Assembly (NCBI RefSeq): GCF_004346265.1 | Contig: NZ_SMAP01000001.1 | Span: 434,001-498,000, forward strand | Reading direction: 5' to 3' | Source: Thermomonas haemolytica | GTDB taxonomy: Bacteria; Pseudomonadota; Gammaproteobacteria; Xanthomonadales; Xanthomonadaceae | Length of the DNA stretch: 64,000 nucleotides | Shown: piece after piece, positions 61,672-64,000 of the stretch | Position numbering within the stretch: position 1 is the stretch's first letter | Layout: each line of letters opens with the position of its first letter | The notes under the pieces: generated by a model | Told to the model about the DNA's origin: nothing | Databases searched by the model: none | Seen by the model: only the letters and a program-made list of their open reading frames with translations | Position numbers and translations under genes: made by a program

Positions 61672-62970
61672 ATGCGCCACCGCCTCCTGCTCGCCGCCGG
61701 CCTGCTGGCCGCCGCCGCGCCCGCCCTTGCCGCCGATACCGTGCTTGCCTGCGGCCGCCTGTTCGACAGCGGCAGCGGCCAGCTGCTGGGGCCGCACACG
61801 CTGCGGGTGCGCGACGGCCGCATCGCCGAGGTCCGCGCCGGGCTGCCGGCACCGGCCGACGGCGTGATCGACCTGTCCGCCCTGACCTGCCTGCCGGGGC
61901 TGATCGACGCCCATACCCACCTCACCAGCGAGACCAGCCCGACCAGCTACAGCGACCAGTTCCGCTGGAACACCGCCGACTACGCGATCCGCTCCACCGT
62001 GTACGCCGCGCGCACCCTGCAGGCCGGCTTCACCACGGTGCGCAACCTCGGCGATGGCGATGGCGAATCGATCGCACTGCGCAACGCGATCGAATCCGGC
62101 ATCGTGCCCGGGCCGCGCATCTTCACCGCCGGCACGGCCATCGGCAGCACCGGCGGCCACGCCGATGGGACCGATGGCTACCGCAAGGATCTGCAAGGCG
62201 ATCCCGGGCCGAAGCAGGGCATCATCAATGGCTCCGCCGATGCCTGGAAAGCCGTGCGCCAGCATTACAAGGACGGCGCCGACCTGATCAAGATCATGCC
62301 CTCCGGCGGGGTGCTGGACGAAAGCGCCAGCGCCGACAACCCGCAAATGACCCTCGAAGAAATCCAGGCCGTGGTCGCGGCCGCGCACGACTACGGCTTC
62401 ACCGTGGCCGCGCACGCGCACGGCGCCGAGGGCATCCGCCGCGCGGTGCTGGGCGGGGTCGATTCGATCGAACACGGCACCTTCATGGACGCTGCCGACA
62501 TGCAGCTGATGAAGCAGCGCGGCACCTGGTACGTGCCCACCATCACCGCCGGAAAATACGTGCAGGAAAAAGCCGAGACGCCCGGCTACTACCCGCCGCA
62601 GGTGGCGGCCAAGGCCCGGCTGGTCGGTCCGCAGATCCAGGCCACTGCCGGCAAGGCCTACCGCGCCGGCGTGCGGATCGCCTTCGGGACCGACGCGGCG
62701 GTGTACCCGCACGGGCAGAACGCGAAGGAATTCCAGTACATGGTGGAGGCCGGCATCCCCGCCGCCTACGCCCTGCAGGCCGCCACCCGCAACGCCGCCG
62801 AGCTGCTCGGGCGTAGCGCCGATCTCGGCGCGCTCGAGGCCGGCAAGTACGCCGACGTGATCGCGGTCAACGGCGATCCGCTGGCCGACATCACCCGCAT
62901 GCAGGCGGTCGAGTTCGTGATGAAGGGCGGCACCGTGTATCGCCGCGACGGCAGGCCGGTGGCGCCGTGA
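61672..62970 (+). CDS. Secreted metal-dependent amidohydrolase
   Basis: This 432-residue enzyme of the amidohydrolase superfamily has a signal peptide (cleavage near PALAAD). Metal ligands are His81 and His83 in DAHTHL, the carboxylated-Lys candidate in LIKIMPSGG, His in AAHAHG, His in SIEHGTFM, and Asp in FGTDAAVYPHG. The group includes Xaa-Pro and Xaa-Arg dipeptidases and related carboxypeptidases; the substrate cannot be fixed. GGGAGA precedes the ATG at 8 nt. The gene is coupled to a SemiSWEET gene. Confidence 0.9.
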   Translation: MRHRLLLAAGLLAAAAPALAADTVLACGRLFDSGSGQLLGPHTLRVRDGRIAEVRAGLPAPADGVIDLSALTCLPGLIDAHTHLTSETSPTSYSDQFRWNTADYAIRSTVYAARTLQAGFTTVRNLGDGDGESIALRNAIESGIVPGPRIFTAGTAIGSTGGHADGTDGYRKDLQGDPGPKQGIINGSADAWKAVRQHYKDGADLIKIMPSGGVLDESASADNPQMTLEEIQAVVAAAHDYGFTVAAHAHGAEGIRRAVLGGVDSIEHGTFMDAADMQLMKQRGTWYVPTITAGKYVQEKAETPGYYPPQVAAKARLVGPQIQATAGKAYRAGVRIAFGTDAAVYPHGQNAKEFQYMVEAGIPAAYALQAATRNAAELLGRSADLGALEAGKYADVIAVNGDPLADITRMQAVEFVMKGGTVYRRDGRPVAP

Positions 62971-62978
62971 CTTCGGGC

Positions 62979-63230
62979 ATGAACCTCGAATGGCTGGGCG
63001 TGGTCGCGGCCACCTGCACCACGCTGTCGTTCGTGCCGCAGGCGGTCAAGACCATCCGCACCCGCGAGACCCACGGCATCTCGCTGTGGATGTACGTGGT
63101 GTTCACCTTCGGCGTGGCCTGCTGGTTCGGCTACGGGCTGTTCCTGCACTCGTGGCCGATGATCGTCTCCAACCTGGTCACGTTCGCGCTTGCGGCCACG
63201 ATCCTGGTGCTGAAGCTGCGCTACGGCTGA
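62979..63230 (+). CDS. SemiSWEET family transporter
   Basis: This 83-residue protein has three helices, the half-repeat of the SWEET/PQ-loop family, with the PQ motif in LSFVPQAVKTIRTRETHGIS and MYVVFTFGVACWFGYG. It should work as a homodimer, moving sugars or other small solutes. A GTG at 62967 that overlaps the amidohydrolase stop would add 4 residues; either start is possible. The last 53 bp overlap the convergent DUF998-like gene. Confidence 0.88.
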   Translation: MNLEWLGVVAATCTTLSFVPQAVKTIRTRETHGISLWMYVVFTFGVACWFGYGLFLHSWPMIVSNLVTFALAATILVLKLRYG

Positions 63231-63801
63231 ACGCACGCGCCGCCAGCAGCCACCAGCCGAACCAGAGCAGGAACGCCAGCCGCTGGGCCAGCCCGACCCA
63301 GGCCCCGATCGGCGCCAGCACCGCCAGCCACGGCACCAGCAGCGCGGCCGCCACGCCGGCGACGGCGAATCCGCGCCCGCGCCCACCTGCAAGCGCCAGC
63401 AGCAGCGCGCCGGGCGCGAAGGCGATCCACCACAGCATCCACGCCAGCGCGTGCAGCCGGTTGGCGAGCGCATCCAGCGTGCGCATGTCCAGCGGCAGCA
63501 GCCCCTGTGCGGCGAACGCGAGCGCCGAGCCCTGCATCAGGGTCAGCCCGATCCTCGCCGGCCACCCCGCCCGCGCCAGCGCCGGCCGCAGCCCCTGCGC
63601 CGCCAGCAGCAGCGCCAGCCCGGGCAGCACGAAGGCCCCCGCGTTGAACAGCCACGCCCCCGGCAACCCGCTGGCACCGCGCAGCGCCAGCGGATGGATG
63701 CGGTGCGAATACTCGGGTACGCCGAAATCGGCCAGCAGCAGCGCTGCCAGGAACGAGGCCGATGCCAGCCAGGGCCATGCCTGCTTGAATGGGCTTTGCA
63801 T
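63178..63801 (-). CDS. DUF998-like membrane protein
   Basis: This 207-residue protein has about six helices. DFGVPEYSHRIHPLALRGASGLPGAWLFNAGAFVLPG and FAAQGLLPLDMRTLDALANRLHALAWMLWW show the DUF998 pattern: a conserved LPLD and an RLHxxAW segment. Function is unknown. The C-terminal 18 codons run into the SemiSWEET gene on the other strand; they are not conserved-looking and the true end could be functionally dispensable. Confidence 0.78.
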   Translation of the reverse strand: MQSPFKQAWPWLASASFLAALLLADFGVPEYSHRIHPLALRGASGLPGAWLFNAGAFVLPGLALLLAAQGLRPALARAGWPARIGLTLMQGSALAFAAQGLLPLDMRTLDALANRLHALAWMLWWIAFAPGALLLALAGGRGRGFAVAGVAAALLVPWLAVLAPIGAWVGLAQRLAFLLWFGWWLLAARAFSRSAASAPGSWPQART

Positions 63802-63853
63802 GCCCCCATGCTAAGGACATTTCCTTCACCACTCCACGACTGCCCGACGCCCC

Positions 63854-64000
63854 ATGACCGACGCCGCCAAGCCCCATGTGTTCGACGCCACCGCCGCCCG
63901 CTTCGAGGAGGAGGTGATCCGCAAGTCGCTGCAGACGCCCGTGCTGGTCGATTTCTGGGCGAGCTGGTGTGGGCCGTGCAAGACCCTGGGGCCGACCCTC
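63854..64000 (+). CDS. Thioredoxin-domain protein (YbbN/CnoX-like), N-terminal part
   Basis: The frame is open to the end of the window. The first 49 residues contain the thioredoxin fold start [19 protein letters not shown] with the CGPC active site. The preceding [24 protein letters not shown] resembles the CnoX/YbbN group, a chaperedoxin with a C-terminal TPR-like part, rather than housekeeping TrxA. The remainder is outside the window, so this cannot be settled. Confidence 0.75.
   Translation, partial: MTDAAKPHVFDATAARFEEEVIRKSLQTPVLVDFWASWCGPCKTLGPTL

Overview
The window is a 64 kb stretch of high-GC bacterial chromosome. Gene content, gene order and protein sequences point to a gammaproteobacterium of the Xanthomonadaceae (Xanthomonas/Lysobacter/Luteimonas-like). 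The genus cannot be fixed by reading alone. Almost all of it is dense, conserved, vertically inherited DNA with many ATGA-type stop/start overlaps. No rRNA, tRNA or CRISPR array was seen.

Layout. 1-1883: end of a cbb3 oxidase maturation cluster (ccoI, ccoS, a SafE-like membrane protein). 1929-5391: a small Cys-motif secreted protein, a tandem-REC diguanylate cyclase and asnB. 5464-14311 (all minus): a leftward lysine/nitrogen block, map-glnD-dapD-hypothetical, then a CocE/NonD hydrolase, an ArsC-family protein, dapE and asnB. 14563-30446 (plus): the classical translation/envelope cluster rpsB-tsf-(HDOD-GGDEF)-pyrH-frr-uppS-cdsA-dxr-rseP-bamA-lpxD-fabZ-lpxA-lpxB-rnhB. 30447-33507: a lower-GC accessory insertion splitting the usual rnhB-dnaE pair. 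It holds a WYL regulator, a GIY-YIG-like protein, an IS30 transposase remnant and an unknown gene. 33676-41230: dnaE-accA-DUF3566-like-tilS-xseB-ispA. 41247-55514: rhlE, small membrane proteins, a beta-CASP hydrolase, M16 and M13 metallopeptidases, an acyl-CoA dehydrogenase, an HNH protein and unknowns. 55542-61574 (minus): leuS-lptE-holA-nadD-rsfS-rlmH. 61672-64000: an amidohydrolase, a SemiSWEET, a DUF998-like protein and the start of a thioredoxin-domain gene.

The most striking non-textbook signal is upstream of asnB. A 28-codon minus-strand ORF (5608-5522) carries three clustered Asn codons, two of them the locally rare AAT. It is followed by a perfect 11-bp terminator hairpin with a U-run. 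Mutually exclusive 8-bp and 7-bp pairings give the classical 1:2 / 2:3 / 3:4 attenuator arrangement. This reads as ribosome-mediated asparagine attenuation of asnB, a type I do not know to be described in proteobacteria.

The second notable item is the accessory island. A WYL-domain regulator is translationally coupled to a GIY-YIG-like nuclease candidate and preceded by two near-identical palindromic operator-like sites. Dispersed foldback repeats interrupt the rpsB-tsf and lpxA-lpxB junctions. Several genes (map, accA, xseB, the asnB leader) have a -10-like hexamer ending 6-7 nt before the start codon, suggesting leaderless transcripts.
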